A DNA stretch of 64,000 nt from an uncultured Clostridium sp. (GCF_934754925.1 NZ_CAKVJA010000001.1:62001-126000), one strand, 5' to 3'; numbered from the stretch's first letter, positions 26,247 through 35,487 are shown. Numbers and translations are program-made. The notes: generated from the letters alone by a model not told the origin.

Positions 26247-26954
26247 TTTTCTTAAATCATCTAAGATTTGTGTTTTATCTTTTGTTTTATCATCAACATT
26301 TTTAATTATTCTTGCAGGTGAACCAGCAACAACAACACCAGCTGGAACATCTTCAGTAACAACAGAACCAGCGGCAACAACAGCACCAGCTCCTATTTTT
26401 ACACCTTCTAAGATAACTGAATTAGCACCTATCATAGCGTCGTCACCGATTTGACAAGGTTCCTTACTAGGTGGTTCTAAAACGCCAGCAACAACAGCAC
26501 CAGCTCCTAAATGAACTCTTTTACCTAATTGGCCTCTAGCTCCAATTACAGCATTCATATCTACCATAGTACCTTCACCGATTTCAGCGCCGATATTTAT
26601 TACAGCACCCATCATAATTACAGCATTTTTACCAATAGAAACTCTATCTCTAATTATTGCACCTGGTTCTATTCTTGCATCTATTGATAAAAGATCTAGC
26701 ATTGGTATAGCAGAGTTTCTTCTATCATTTTCAACTCTGAAAGAATTTATTTTGTGCTTATTTTCTAATATTATTTCAGTAATTACATCACTTTCTCCAA
26801 ATAATATGTAAAAATTATTGTCTCCATAATGTTCAATATTATTTAGTGAAGCATCACTTAGGTCTCCATTAACATAAACTTTTACTGGAGTTGTTTTCTT
26901 TGATTCTTTAATAAATCTTGCGATTTCATATGGATCAGTTAAATTATAATTCAT
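26244..26954 (-). CDS. dapH: Tetrahydrodipicolinate N-acetyltransferase
   Basis: 236 residues, matching DapH. The N-terminal domain (DPYEIARFIKESKKTTPVKV) precedes a long left-handed beta-helix of hexapeptide repeats, such as IGKNAVIMMGAVINIGAEIG and IGANSVILEGVKIGAGAVV, that binds acetyl-CoA. It acetylates tetrahydrodipicolinate in the acetylase branch of meso-DAP and lysine synthesis. Divergent from an aminotransferase that probably does the next step, and 8 kb from dapB-dapA-asd. No lysine riboswitch was seen in the 182-bp divergent region. Confidence 0.95.
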   Translation of the reverse strand: MNYNLTDPYEIARFIKESKKTTPVKVYVNGDLSDASLNNIEHYGDNNFYILFGESDVITEIILENKHKINSFRVENDRRNSAIPMLDLLSIDARIEPGAIIRDRVSIGKNAVIMMGAVINIGAEIGEGTMVDMNAVIGARGQLGKRVHLGAGAVVAGVLEPPSKEPCQIGDDAMIGANSVILEGVKIGAGAVVAAGSVVTEDVPAGVVVAGSPARIIKNVDDKTKDKTQILDDLRK

Positions 26955-27136
26955 AAAATCATCCTTTCTTCATTTGCCCCAATTTTTATTTAAGCATTTA
27001 TATTATAATAGAATTATTAGGTATTTTAAAGAGACAATAGTAAAATAGTAGAAAAAACTTTACTGCATAATACATTTGCTATAAAATTATTTCAGGGTTA
27101 ATTGAGATTTAATAATAAAATAAAGGGGCAATAAAT

Positions 27137-28270
27137 ATGAATGAAAATTTAAGTAATGTTAAAATATCAGGAATTAGAAAATTTTATAATGAAGTACAGA
27201 AGGTAGATGGAGCAATTTCATTAACATTAGGACAACCAGATTTTAAGTTGCCAGTATCTATTGAAGAAGGGTTAATAAAAGCAATAAATGAAAATAAGAC
27301 TACATATACAAGTAATTTAGGAATAGTTGAATTAAGAGAAGAAATAAGTAAATATCTTTTAAAGAAAGATATTTCTTATAAGGCCGATGAAATTTGCATT
27401 ACTGTTGGTGGTAGTGAAGCTTTATTTAATATATTTACAGCCTTATTAAATAAAGGCGATAAAGTTTTAATTCCAACACCAGCATATCCAGCATATGAGA
27501 GTATAGTTACAATATTAGGTGGAACTGTTGTAAATTATTCATTAGATAATGAATTTAAAATTGATATAGAAGATATAAAGAATAAAATAAAAGATATGAA
27601 TATAAAGTATTTAGTATTATCTTTACCAAGTAATCCTACTGGTGCAATATTATCGAAAGAAGAAAAAAATAAGTTAGTACAGTTAATTAAAGAAAATGAT
27701 GTAATTGTTATTACAGATGAGATATATGAATCTTTATGTTATGATGAGTATCATAGTGTTGCTCAATGCAATGAAATTAAAGATAAGATAATTTATGTAG
27801 GTGGATTTTCAAAAATGTTTTCAATGACTGGATTAAGAGTTGGATATTATGCATGTTGTGAGAAGTTAATGAATGAAATTATAAAGATTCATCAATATAA
27901 TGTATCTTGTGCTCCATCTATTTGTCAGTGGGCTGTTTATAATGGATTAAAATATGGATTGCAAGATGTAAGTTATATGAAGGAAGTCTTTAATAAAAGA
28001 AAGAATTTTGTTGTAAGTAAACTTAAAGATATGGGGCTAGATGTTGTTATACCACAAGGAGCATTTTATGTATTCCCATCAATAAAAAAATTTAATATTC
28101 CTTCAGAAGAGTTTGCTTTGAGATTACTACATGAAGAAAAAGTTGCTTGTGTACCAGGAACTGCATTTGGTGTAGGTGGAGAAGGCTATTTAAGATTATC
28201 ATATTGCTATTCAGATGATGAGTTGATAGAGGGATTAAAAAGAATAGAAAAATTTATAGCAAAACTTTAA
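27137..28270 (+). CDS. Class I/II aminotransferase, candidate N-acetyl-diaminopimelate aminotransferase
   Basis: 377 residues, PLP fold type I. Visible are SLTLGQPDF near the N-terminus, SLPSNPTGAI, the VITDEIYESL aspartate, the PLP lysine in GGFSKMFSMTGLRVGY and a late substrate-binding arginine in YLRLSYC. Its position divergent from dapH suggests it is the PatA-type enzyme making N-acetyl-LL-DAP from the DapH product; a general aspartate or aromatic transaminase cannot be excluded. No acetyl-DAP deacetylase gene is in this window. Ends at a strong terminator. Confidence 0.8.
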   Translation: MNENLSNVKISGIRKFYNEVQKVDGAISLTLGQPDFKLPVSIEEGLIKAINENKTTYTSNLGIVELREEISKYLLKKDISYKADEICITVGGSEALFNIFTALLNKGDKVLIPTPAYPAYESIVTILGGTVVNYSLDNEFKIDIEDIKNKIKDMNIKYLVLSLPSNPTGAILSKEEKNKLVQLIKENDVIVITDEIYESLCYDEYHSVAQCNEIKDKIIYVGGFSKMFSMTGLRVGYYACCEKLMNEIIKIHQYNVSCAPSICQWAVYNGLKYGLQDVSYMKEVFNKRKNFVVSKLKDMGLDVVIPQGAFYVFPSIKKFNIPSEEFALRLLHEEKVACVPGTAFGVGGEGYLRLSYCYSDDELIEGLKRIEKFIAKL

Positions 28271-28281
28271 AAAAATAACTT

Positions 28282-28325
28282 GAAATATATATTATTAAGT
28301 TGTAATAATATATATTTCTTTTTTT
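28282..28325 (+). terminator. Terminator after the aminotransferase
   Basis: Perfect 16-bp stem GAAATATATATTATTA / TAATAATATATATTTC, 4-nt loop, followed by TTTTTTT. Confidence 0.9.
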
Positions 28326-28484
28326 ACCAAAAAATGTCCGTGAAGGATAATACAAAATGTTAAAAATGTCCGTTTAAAACATTGATGATAAAAATATTTA
28401 TTTAACAAATTCTTAAGAGAATTTGTATTTTAGAATTGGAAATTAATTATACCTTTAAGCGGATAAAATGGCTAAATCAGTAAA

Positions 28485-28498
28485 TGTAAACGTTATCT
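28485..28498 (+). promoter_or_regulatory. cre-like box (CcpA) upstream of opp
   Basis: TGTAAACGTTATCT matches the catabolite-responsive element pattern TGWAANCGNTNWCA at all but the last base. It lies about 90 nt upstream of the -35 of the opp promoter, a position that fits activation better than roadblock repression. Functional status unproven. Confidence 0.45.
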
Positions 28499-28590
28499 TA
28501 AAAAATATTATTGCATTAACATATTGAAAAAAATATGTGTAAATAATTAATAAAGTATTAAGAAAAATTGTTTAATATTAACGATGTATT

Positions 28591-28618
28591 TTGACAAAAA
28601 TAATAAATGTATTATAAT
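28591..28618 (+). promoter_or_regulatory. Consensus promoter of the opp operon
   Basis: TTGACA (28591-28596) and TATAAT (28613-28618) separated by 16 nt: both hexamers are perfect. Transcription would start near 28625, about 50 nt before oppB. Confidence 0.85.
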
Positions 28619-28673
28619 TAATATAAATTTATTAAAATTTAGATTTTAAAAATGAGATGGGGGTTATACACAA

Positions 28674-29591
28674 ATGCTAAAGTATATTGGAAAAAGAATT
28701 TTAACTAGTATAGTTACAATTTGGGCAGTTATTACAATTGTGTTCTTTCTTGTAAGAATAATGCCAGGAGGACCTTTTGAAGGAGAAAAAATTACTGCTG
28801 AGATGAAAGAAGTATTAAATGAAAAGTATGGGCTAGATAAACCCGTAGGAGAACAATATGTTATCTATATGAAAGGTTTATTAAAAGGTGATTTTGGACA
28901 ATCTATGAAATATAAAGGTAGACAAGTTGTAGACACTATAAAGAATGGATTCCCAAAATCAGCACAAATTGGAGCAGTTGCAATTATAGCTTCTGTAGTA
29001 GTTGGTATTTTATTAGGAGTAGTTGCTGCATTAAATGCAAATAAGTGGCCTGATAGGATATGTATGATAATAGCCACACTTGGTATTACTATCCCAAGTT
29101 TTGTAATAGGATCCTTATTAATATTTATATTTACAGTAAAATTAGGTGTACTAGGAGCAACTGGTCTTAGCAAACCTTCAAATTATATAATGCCTGTGAT
29201 AGCATTATCAGGAAGTTCAATGGCATTTATAACAAGATTAACAAGAAATAAGTTAATTGATGTTTTAAAATCAGACTATATAAGAACAGCAAAGGCTAAG
29301 GGGTTAAGTGGTGGAACAGTAATATTTAAACATGCATTAAGAAATTCATTAATTCCTGTTGTAACATATTTAGGGCCTTTAACAGCTGGGGTACTTACAG
29401 GTTCCTTCGTTGTTGAAAAAATATTTGCAATAGCAGGGCTTGGTAATGAATTTACATTAACAATAACAAATAGAGATTATACAGCCTTATTAGGAGTTTT
29501 AGCCTTCTATTGTACATTTATAGTTATTTGTAATTTAGTAGTTGATTTACTATATGTAGTAGTGGATCCAAGAATTAAACTAGAAGGATAA
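28674..29591 (+). CDS. oppB: Oligopeptide ABC transporter permease OppB
   Basis: 305 residues with six predicted membrane segments. The N-terminus YIGKRILTSIVTIWAVITI and the EAA-type loop (DYIRTAKAKGLSGGTVIFKH) are those of OppB/DppB peptide and nickel importer permeases. First gene of oppB-oppC-oppD-oppF-oppA, all one direction with short gaps, preceded by a consensus promoter. ATG 28674 follows GATGGGGGTT. Imports peptides as nutrients and possibly signals. Confidence 0.93.
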   Translation: MLKYIGKRILTSIVTIWAVITIVFFLVRIMPGGPFEGEKITAEMKEVLNEKYGLDKPVGEQYVIYMKGLLKGDFGQSMKYKGRQVVDTIKNGFPKSAQIGAVAIIASVVVGILLGVVAALNANKWPDRICMIIATLGITIPSFVIGSLLIFIFTVKLGVLGATGLSKPSNYIMPVIALSGSSMAFITRLTRNKLIDVLKSDYIRTAKAKGLSGGTVIFKHALRNSLIPVVTYLGPLTAGVLTGSFVVEKIFAIAGLGNEFTLTITNRDYTALLGVLAFYCTFIVICNLVVDLLYVVVDPRIKLEG

Positions 29592-29606
29592 AAGGGGGAG
29601 AGTTAA

Positions 29607-30575
29607 TTGAAAAATGTAGTTGTAGAAAATTTAGATTTAAATATAGATAGTGAATTGTTTTCTCCTTTAAGTTCAGAAGAGAAAAAAGCTAATGAAATAG
29701 TAAGACCAAGTGTAGGATATTGGGCTAATGCATGGAGAAGATTAAAAGCAAATAAAGTTGCATTATTTTCATTAATTATGATAATTGTTATTATTGCTTT
29801 TGCAATATTTGGACCTATTGTAGTTGAAAAACTTTTTGGTTTTACGTATAAATCTACTGATAAAACTGCTTCAAATTTATGGCCAAATGCACAACATTGG
29901 TTTGGAACTGATAATTTAGGTAGAGATTTATTTGTAAGGGTTATGTATGGAGCAAGATATTCACTTATTATCGCATTTGCAGCATCTGTATTAAATCTTG
30001 TAATTGGAGTTTTATATGGAGGAATTGCAGGGTTCTTAGGTGGAAAAGTTGATAATATAATGATGAGAATAGTAGATGTACTGTATTCTATTCCTACATT
30101 AATATATGTTGTTTTATTAATGAATGTATTAAAGACAGAAGGTTCAAGTGGAATGTTTGCTATTATAGTTGCAATGGCAATTTCGTCTTGGGTTGGTATG
30201 GCTAGAATAGTTAGAGGAGATATACTTCAATTAAAACAACAAGAATTCGTTTTAGCAGCAAAAACTTTAGGAGCTTCTAAAACAAGAATTTTATTAAGAC
30301 ATTTAATTCCTAACTGTTTAGGATCAATTATAGTAACAATGACACTATTTGTACCTTCAGCTATATTTACTGAAGCATTCTTAAGTTATATTGGTTTAGG
30401 TTTAAATGCGCCACTAGCATCGTTAGGAACATTAGCAAATGATGCTAAAGGTTTATTAACGACACAACCTTATCAATTATTATTCCCAGCTGCTATGATT
30501 TGTTTAATTATTTTAGCATTTAACTTATTTGGTGATGGATTAACTGAAGCTTTAGATCCTAAGCATCAAAAATAG
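29607..30575 (+). CDS. oppC: Oligopeptide ABC transporter permease OppC
   Basis: 322 residues. A soluble N-terminal segment of about 45 residues is followed by six membrane helices, with the OppC/DppC motif GTDNLGRDLFVRVMYGARYS and the EAA loop (FVLAAKTLGASKTRILLRHLIPN). The start is TTG 29607 behind GGGGGAG with about 6-nt spacing; no suitable ATG lies near. It pairs with OppB to form the membrane channel. The gap to oppB is only 15 nt. Confidence 0.93.
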   Translation: MKNVVVENLDLNIDSELFSPLSSEEKKANEIVRPSVGYWANAWRRLKANKVALFSLIMIIVIIAFAIFGPIVVEKLFGFTYKSTDKTASNLWPNAQHWFGTDNLGRDLFVRVMYGARYSLIIAFAASVLNLVIGVLYGGIAGFLGGKVDNIMMRIVDVLYSIPTLIYVVLLMNVLKTEGSSGMFAIIVAMAISSWVGMARIVRGDILQLKQQEFVLAAKTLGASKTRILLRHLIPNCLGSIIVTMTLFVPSAIFTEAFLSYIGLGLNAPLASLGTLANDAKGLLTTQPYQLLFPAAMICLIILAFNLFGDGLTEALDPKHQK

Positions 30576-30587
30576 GAGGAGAAACAG

Positions 30588-31595
30588 ATGAGTAAATTAT
30601 TAGAAGTTAAAAATTTAAAAACATCATTTAAGACTCATATTGGAGATGTTCAATCTGTTAGAGGAGTATCTTTTCATTTAAATAAAGGAGAAGCTCTTGG
30701 AGTTGTTGGTGAATCTGGATGTGGTAAGTCAGTTACAATGATGACGATAATGAGATTATTAGGTGAGAATGCAAAAATAGAAGCAGAAACTATTACATTC
30801 GATAATAAAGATATAACTAAGCCTACTGAAAAATTAATGCAAACTATAAGAGGAAATGATATGTCAATGATTTTCCAAGATCCAATGACATCGTTGAATC
30901 CATTATTTACAGTAGGTGATCAATTAACAGAACACCTAATTAAACATAAAAAAATATCTAAGAAGGAAGCAAAAGAAAAAGCGATTAAAATGCTTGATAT
31001 GGTTGGAATACCTAGTCCAGAAAAGAGATTAAAACAATATCCTCATGAATTTTCTGGTGGTATGAGACAAAGAGTTATGATTGCAATGAGTTTAATATGT
31101 GAACCTAAACTTATAATTGCAGATGAACCTACTACAGCATTAGATGTTACTATTCAAGCTCAAATTTTAGATTTAATGAAAGATTTAAAAGAAAAATTAG
31201 ATACATCAATTATATTAATTACACATGATCTTGGAGTAGTTGCAGATTTATGTTCAAGAATTAATGTTATGTATGGTGGAGTTATTGTTGAAGAAGGTAC
31301 AACAGAAGATATTTTTTATAGAGGAAAGCATCCATATACATGGGGATTATTAAGAAGCGTACCTAATCCTAAAAGTGAATTAAAAGAAAAATTAATTCCA
31401 ATTGAGGGGCAACCACCAGATTTATTAAAACCACCAGTTGGATGTCCATTTACAGCAAGATGTGATTATGCTATGAGAATATGTAAAGAAAAACAACCAC
31501 CATTATTTGAAATAGCAGAAGGTCATAGAGCCGCATGTTGGCTATGTCATAAAAATGCACCAAAAGTTGAATCACCAATAAAGGGGGAAGAATAA
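30588..31595 (+). CDS. oppD: Oligopeptide ABC transporter ATPase OppD
   Basis: 335 residues. It has Walker A GESGCGKS, the signature FSGGMRQRV, Walker B LIIADEPTTALD and an H-loop ITHDLG. The C-terminal oligopeptide-transporter extension has clustered cysteines (VGCPFTARCDYAMRICKE), which in this family can bind a [4Fe-4S] cluster. ATPase partner of OppF. Its stop overlaps the oppF start by one base, indicating coupled translation. Confidence 0.94.
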   Translation: MSKLLEVKNLKTSFKTHIGDVQSVRGVSFHLNKGEALGVVGESGCGKSVTMMTIMRLLGENAKIEAETITFDNKDITKPTEKLMQTIRGNDMSMIFQDPMTSLNPLFTVGDQLTEHLIKHKKISKKEAKEKAIKMLDMVGIPSPEKRLKQYPHEFSGGMRQRVMIAMSLICEPKLIIADEPTTALDVTIQAQILDLMKDLKEKLDTSIILITHDLGVVADLCSRINVMYGGVIVEEGTTEDIFYRGKHPYTWGLLRSVPNPKSELKEKLIPIEGQPPDLLKPPVGCPFTARCDYAMRICKEKQPPLFEIAEGHRAACWLCHKNAPKVESPIKGEE

Positions 31596-32575
31596 TGGAA
31601 AATAAAAATGACGTTATTTTAGAGGTTAAAAACCTTTGTAAATACTTCCCTGCAAACAAAGGATTATTTTCTAAGAAGAGCTTTGTTAAAGCAGTAGATA
31701 ATGTTTCATTCTCTATTAAGAGGGGAGAAACTTTAGGGTTAGTAGGGGAATCAGGTTGTGGTAAAACTACTACTGGAAGAACTATATTAAAGTTATATGA
31801 ACCAACATCAGGTCAAATAATTTTTAATGGACAAGATATTACAGGATTAAGTGAAAAGAAAATGGTATCTTTAAGAAAAAGTATGCAAATGATTTTTCAA
31901 GATCCATATGCATCTCTTAATCCAAGAATGACCGTTGGAGATATTATTGGTGAAGCAATTGATATTCATGGTCTTTTCAAAGGAAAAGAAAGAGAAGAGA
32001 GAATAAGATATTTATTAGATAAAGTTGGACTAAATGGAAGTCACATCAATAGATATGCTCATGAATTCTCAGGTGGACAAAGACAAAGAATTGGTATTGC
32101 AAGAGCACTTGCAGTTCAACCAGATTTTATAGTATGTGATGAACCAATTTCAGCTTTAGATGTATCTATTCAAGCTCAAGTAATAAATATGCTTGAAGAG
32201 TTACAAGAAGAATTTGGATTAACATATTTATTTATTGCTCATGACCTTTCTATGGTTAAGCATATATCAACTCATATAGGAGTTATGTATTTAGGGCAAA
32301 TGGTTGAAAAAGGACCAGCCGATGATGTATATACGAAACCTAAACATCCGTATACTAAAGCGTTATTATCTGCAGTTCCAATACCAGATCCAAAGATAGC
32401 AAAATCTAATAAGAGAATAGTTTTAGAAGGTGATATTCCATCGCCTATAGATCCACCACCAGGATGTAGATTCAAAGGTAGATGTAAAGAAGCAATGAAG
32501 ATTTGTGGTGAAGTTAATCCAGAGCTTAAAGAAGTTGAACCAGGACATTTTGTTGCATGTCACTTATATAAATAG
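31595..32575 (+). CDS. oppF: Oligopeptide ABC transporter ATPase OppF
   Basis: 326 residues. It has Walker A GESGCGKTTTGR, the Q-loop MIFQDPYASLNPR, signature FSGGQRQRI, Walker B FIVCDEPISALD, and a C-terminal cysteine-containing OppF extension (PGCRFKGRCKEAMKICGE). It is the second nucleotide-binding subunit of the transporter. It is followed by a perfect hairpin without a T-run before oppA, which may set the relative mRNA level of the binding protein. Confidence 0.94.
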   Translation: MENKNDVILEVKNLCKYFPANKGLFSKKSFVKAVDNVSFSIKRGETLGLVGESGCGKTTTGRTILKLYEPTSGQIIFNGQDITGLSEKKMVSLRKSMQMIFQDPYASLNPRMTVGDIIGEAIDIHGLFKGKEREERIRYLLDKVGLNGSHINRYAHEFSGGQRQRIGIARALAVQPDFIVCDEPISALDVSIQAQVINMLEELQEEFGLTYLFIAHDLSMVKHISTHIGVMYLGQMVEKGPADDVYTKPKHPYTKALLSAVPIPDPKIAKSNKRIVLEGDIPSPIDPPPGCRFKGRCKEAMKICGEVNPELKEVEPGHFVACHLYK

Positions 32576-32580
32576 TTAAC

Positions 32581-32608
32581 TTAATCTGACTAATAATAGT
32601 CAGATTAA
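32581..32608 (+). other. Intra-operon hairpin between oppF and oppA
   Basis: Perfect 12-bp stem TTAATCTGACTA / TAGTCAGATTAA with ATAA loop and no following T-run. It therefore looks like a processing or mRNA-stabilising element (or leaky stop) rather than a standard terminator. Confidence 0.6.
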
Positions 32609-32751
32609 GGAATATGTTTTAGTTACTTACGTTAAAAATATAAAAACACAAGAATCTTTAGAAATTTGTTATTTAAATTAAGATTTAAAAGTTAAGTCAT
32701 TAATTGCATTAAGCAATTTAAATAAATAAAAAAACTAGGGGGAAAATTGAA

Positions 32752-34410
32752 ATGAAAAGTTCAAAATTAAAGAAGTTATGTGCAGTTGTTTTAGCTGCAA
32801 CATTGGCTACTTCTTTATTCATTGGTTGTGGTGATAAATCAACTAGTGGTGGAAGTAGTTCAGCATCAAATCAAAACTTAGTATTTAATCTAGGAGAAGA
32901 TCCAGAAACAATGGATCCAACATTAAATAATTCTTCAGGTGCAGGAACAATGATTTTAAATGCTTTTGAAGGTTTAATGGTACTTAATGAAAATGACCAA
33001 CCAGTAGAAGGTGCAGCTGAAAGTTATGAAGTTTCAGAAGATGGATTAGTTTATACTTTCAAATTAAGACAAGATGGTAAATGGTCTGATGGAGAAGCTG
33101 TAGTAGCTGATAACTTTAAGTATTCTTGGTTAAGAGCATTAAATAAAGAAACTGCAGCTGAATATGCTTATCAGTTATTCTACATTAAGAATGCAGAAAA
33201 GTTCTATAATGGTGAAGCTTCAGCTGAAGAAGTTGGAATTAAAGTAATTGATGATTATACATTAGAAGTAACTTTAGAAACTCCAACATCATATTTCTTA
33301 CAATTATGTGCATTTACAACTTATGTTCCTTTAAGAGAAGATATAGTATCTGCTAATCCAGAAGGATGGGCTACTAAGCCAGAAACTTATATTTCTAATG
33401 GGGCATTCAAATTAGTTGAATGGGATATGAAAGATCAATTAGTTTTCGAAAAAAATGAAAACTACTGGGATAAAGATAGTGTTAAATTAGATACTTTAAC
33501 TTTTAAATTAGTTTCAGATGATACTACTGCATATTCAGAATTAAAAGCAGGAAACTTTGATATGGTTAATTCTGTACCAACAAATGAAATTGAACCAGGT
33601 ATAGAAGAAGGATTAGTTCATGTTAATTCTAAATTAGGAACATATTACTTTGCAATTAATGTTGGAAAACAAGATACATTAAACGAAGATGTTAAAAAAG
33701 CATTAAGTAATAAGTTAGTTAGACAAGCATTAAATCTTGCTATTGATAGACAAGAAATAATTGATAATGTTGGTAAGGCAGAACAAGTTCCTGCATACAG
33801 TTTTGTTCCACAAGGTATTATTGATGAAAATGGTAATGAATTTGCTTCAAAAGAATATTATGATCCATCAGATATGGAAGGTAATAAAGAAAAAGCTAAA
33901 GAGTTATTAAAGGAAGCTGGATACGAAAATGGTAAAGGTCTTCCAACAATTGAATTAATGTATAACTCTGAAGGTGCACATAAAGATATTTGTCAAATTA
34001 TCCAACAAAACTGGGAAGAAATTGGTGTTAATGTTGAATTAACTAACCAAGAATGGGCTGTATTCTTAAATACAAGACAACAAGGTGATTATCAAATTGC
34101 TAGACATGGTTGGATTGGAGATTATGTAGATCCAATGACATTCTTAGATTTATGGGTAACTAATGGTGGAAATAATGACTGTGGATTTAGTAATGCTGAA
34201 TATGATGAATTAATTGCTGCTGCTAAAGTTGAAACAGATTCTGCTAAGAGACTTGAAATGTTAAGAAAAGCTGAAGATATATTAATGGATGAAATGCCGA
34301 TTTTACCTATCTATTACTATACTACAGTAACAGCTGCAAATGAAAATGTTAAAGGTGTTCAAATTTCTACATTAGGAAAAATATCTTTCAAACATGCATA
34401 TAAAGAATAA
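32752..34410 (+). CDS. oppA: Oligopeptide-binding lipoprotein OppA
   Basis: 552 residues, family SBP_bac_5. A lipoprotein signal peptide ends in the lipobox FIGC, making C26 the lipidated residue, followed by a Ser/Gly-rich linker. The mature part shows typical OppA segments: NLGEDPETMDPTLNNSSG, VYTFKLRQDGKWSDG, and GDYQIARHGWIGDYVDPMTFLDL. It captures peptides outside the membrane and hands them to OppBC. It is last in the operon, 176 nt after oppF, with AGGGGGAAAA before ATG 32752. Confidence 0.94.
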   Translation: MKSSKLKKLCAVVLAATLATSLFIGCGDKSTSGGSSSASNQNLVFNLGEDPETMDPTLNNSSGAGTMILNAFEGLMVLNENDQPVEGAAESYEVSEDGLVYTFKLRQDGKWSDGEAVVADNFKYSWLRALNKETAAEYAYQLFYIKNAEKFYNGEASAEEVGIKVIDDYTLEVTLETPTSYFLQLCAFTTYVPLREDIVSANPEGWATKPETYISNGAFKLVEWDMKDQLVFEKNENYWDKDSVKLDTLTFKLVSDDTTAYSELKAGNFDMVNSVPTNEIEPGIEEGLVHVNSKLGTYYFAINVGKQDTLNEDVKKALSNKLVRQALNLAIDRQEIIDNVGKAEQVPAYSFVPQGIIDENGNEFASKEYYDPSDMEGNKEKAKELLKEAGYENGKGLPTIELMYNSEGAHKDICQIIQQNWEEIGVNVELTNQEWAVFLNTRQQGDYQIARHGWIGDYVDPMTFLDLWVTNGGNNDCGFSNAEYDELIAAAKVETDSAKRLEMLRKAEDILMDEMPILPIYYYTTVTAANENVKGVQISTLGKISFKHAYKE

Positions 34411-34449
34411 TTAATAAAAGAGAGTCAAAGTTTGACTCTCTTTTATTAA
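34411..34449. terminator. Bidirectional terminator after oppA
   Basis: TTAATAAAAGAGAGTCAAA and its exact reverse complement flank a single G, forming a 19-bp palindrome with U-tracts on both strands. It covers the stop of the converging small gene. Confidence 0.85.
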
Positions 34450-34610
34450 TTTCCAGCAGGATTATAATGTTGGCTAGAAACACCTTCTCTTTTTATTGAT
34501 TTATGTTTAGCGTTTGGATTATGATTATGACCTTCTTCAGTTATTGGAGTTTGATAATTGCACTTTTCCATTCTAGCTTGTTTATTATCTGGTTGACTAT
34601 CTTTTGGCAT
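34446..34610 (-). CDS. Hypothetical 54-residue hydrophilic protein
   Basis: ATG at 34610 on the minus strand has a very strong AGGAGG site 9 nt upstream, and the frame ends at TAA 34446-34448. The protein is rich in Asn, His, Lys and Gln, with EEGHNHNPNAKHKSIKREG in the middle, one Cys and no hydrophobic segment. The His-Asn-x-Asn-Pro run recalls the 43-residue protein at 12569. Function unknown; composition is compatible with a minor spore protein but nothing proves this. Confidence 0.7.
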   Translation of the reverse strand: MPKDSQPDNKQARMEKCNYQTPITEEGHNHNPNAKHKSIKREGVSSQHYNPAGN

Positions 34611-34690
34611 TATATAAATCCTCCTAAAATATAAAAATGTACAATCTTAGTATGTACTTTTCATATATATTTATTCTGAATATTTCTAGT

Positions 34691-34721
34691 AAAAAAGAGA
34701 GCATATAAGCTCTCTTTTTAT
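34691..34721 (-). terminator. Terminator of the asd-dapA-dapB operon
   Basis: On the minus strand AAAGAGAGC / GCTCTCTTT with a 6-nt loop and a U-tract (the A-run at 34691-34696 on plus), directly after dapB. Confidence 0.85.
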
Positions 34722-35473
34722 TATAGTCCTAAAACATCATCCATATTATAAAGTCCAGCAACATTAATTGTAGCCATGTATTCGCATGCTTTTAATGCAC
34801 CTATTGCAAATACGTCTCTTGATATTGCTTTGTGTGATAATTCAATAACTTCACCAGTTCCAGCAAAAATGACATCGTGGTCACCAACGATAGAGCCACC
34901 TCTAACAGCATGAATACCTATTTCATTTTTATCTCTCTTTTTATGTCCATCTCTACCATGAACATAATAAGTTTCTTCAGAAATAGAATCTTTTATTGTG
35001 TCTGCAAGAAGAAGTGCAGTACCACTTGGTGAATCTAATTTTTGGTTGTGATGCTTTTCTATTATTTCTATATCATAATTTCCATATAATAATGGAGTTA
35101 CTTTTCTTAAAAGTGAATTAATTAAATTTATACCTAAGGACATATTAGCAGATTTAAATAATGGTAATGTTTTACTTTTTTCATTAATTAAATCTAAATC
35201 TTCTTGTGAATAACCAGTAGAACAGATAACTAATGGTTTTTTTGTTCTTTCTGTTAATTCTAATAGTTTGTGTAATGTACTGACATTAGAAAAATCTAAA
35301 AGTACATCATACTCTATATTTACATCATCAGGTGTAGTGAATACTGGATAATTTAATTCTCTAGGGAATTTATCTATACCACCAATAATTTCTAAATTAG
35401 GGAATTCGCTAACTAAATTTGAGATAGTAGTTCCCATTTTTCCACAACAACCGCTTAATAGTATTTTAATCAT
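34721..35473 (-). CDS. dapB: 4-hydroxy-tetrahydrodipicolinate reductase
   Basis: 250 residues. The N-terminal nucleotide-binding loop is GCCGKMGTTISNL, and the catalytic/substrate motif is EKHHNQKLDSPSGTA (His-His and Lys). It reduces hydroxytetrahydrodipicolinate to tetrahydrodipicolinate, the substrate of DapH encoded 8 kb away. Last gene of asd-dapA-dapB, 14 nt downstream of dapA. Regulated through the lysine riboswitch upstream of asd. Confidence 0.95.
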   Translation of the reverse strand: MIKILLSGCCGKMGTTISNLVSEFPNLEIIGGIDKFPRELNYPVFTTPDDVNIEYDVLLDFSNVSTLHKLLELTERTKKPLVICSTGYSQEDLDLINEKSKTLPLFKSANMSLGINLINSLLRKVTPLLYGNYDIEIIEKHHNQKLDSPSGTALLLADTIKDSISEETYYVHGRDGHKKRDKNEIGIHAVRGGSIVGDHDVIFAGTGEVIELSHKAISRDVFAIGALKACEYMATINVAGLYNMDDVLGL

Positions 35474-35487
35474 ATGATAAACTCCTT

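Larger units (their letters stand above)
28326..28673 (+). promoter_or_regulatory. Long regulatory region upstream of opp
   Basis: No gene fits here. It holds two exact copies of AAAAATGTCCGT (28330-28341 and 28362-28373, 32 nt apart start to start). It also holds an inverted repeat ACAAATTC-TTAAGA-GAATTTGT at 28405-28426, a cre-like box and a consensus promoter (both listed separately). No riboswitch fold was recognised. The combination suggests several regulators act on the opp operon. Confidence 0.55.
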
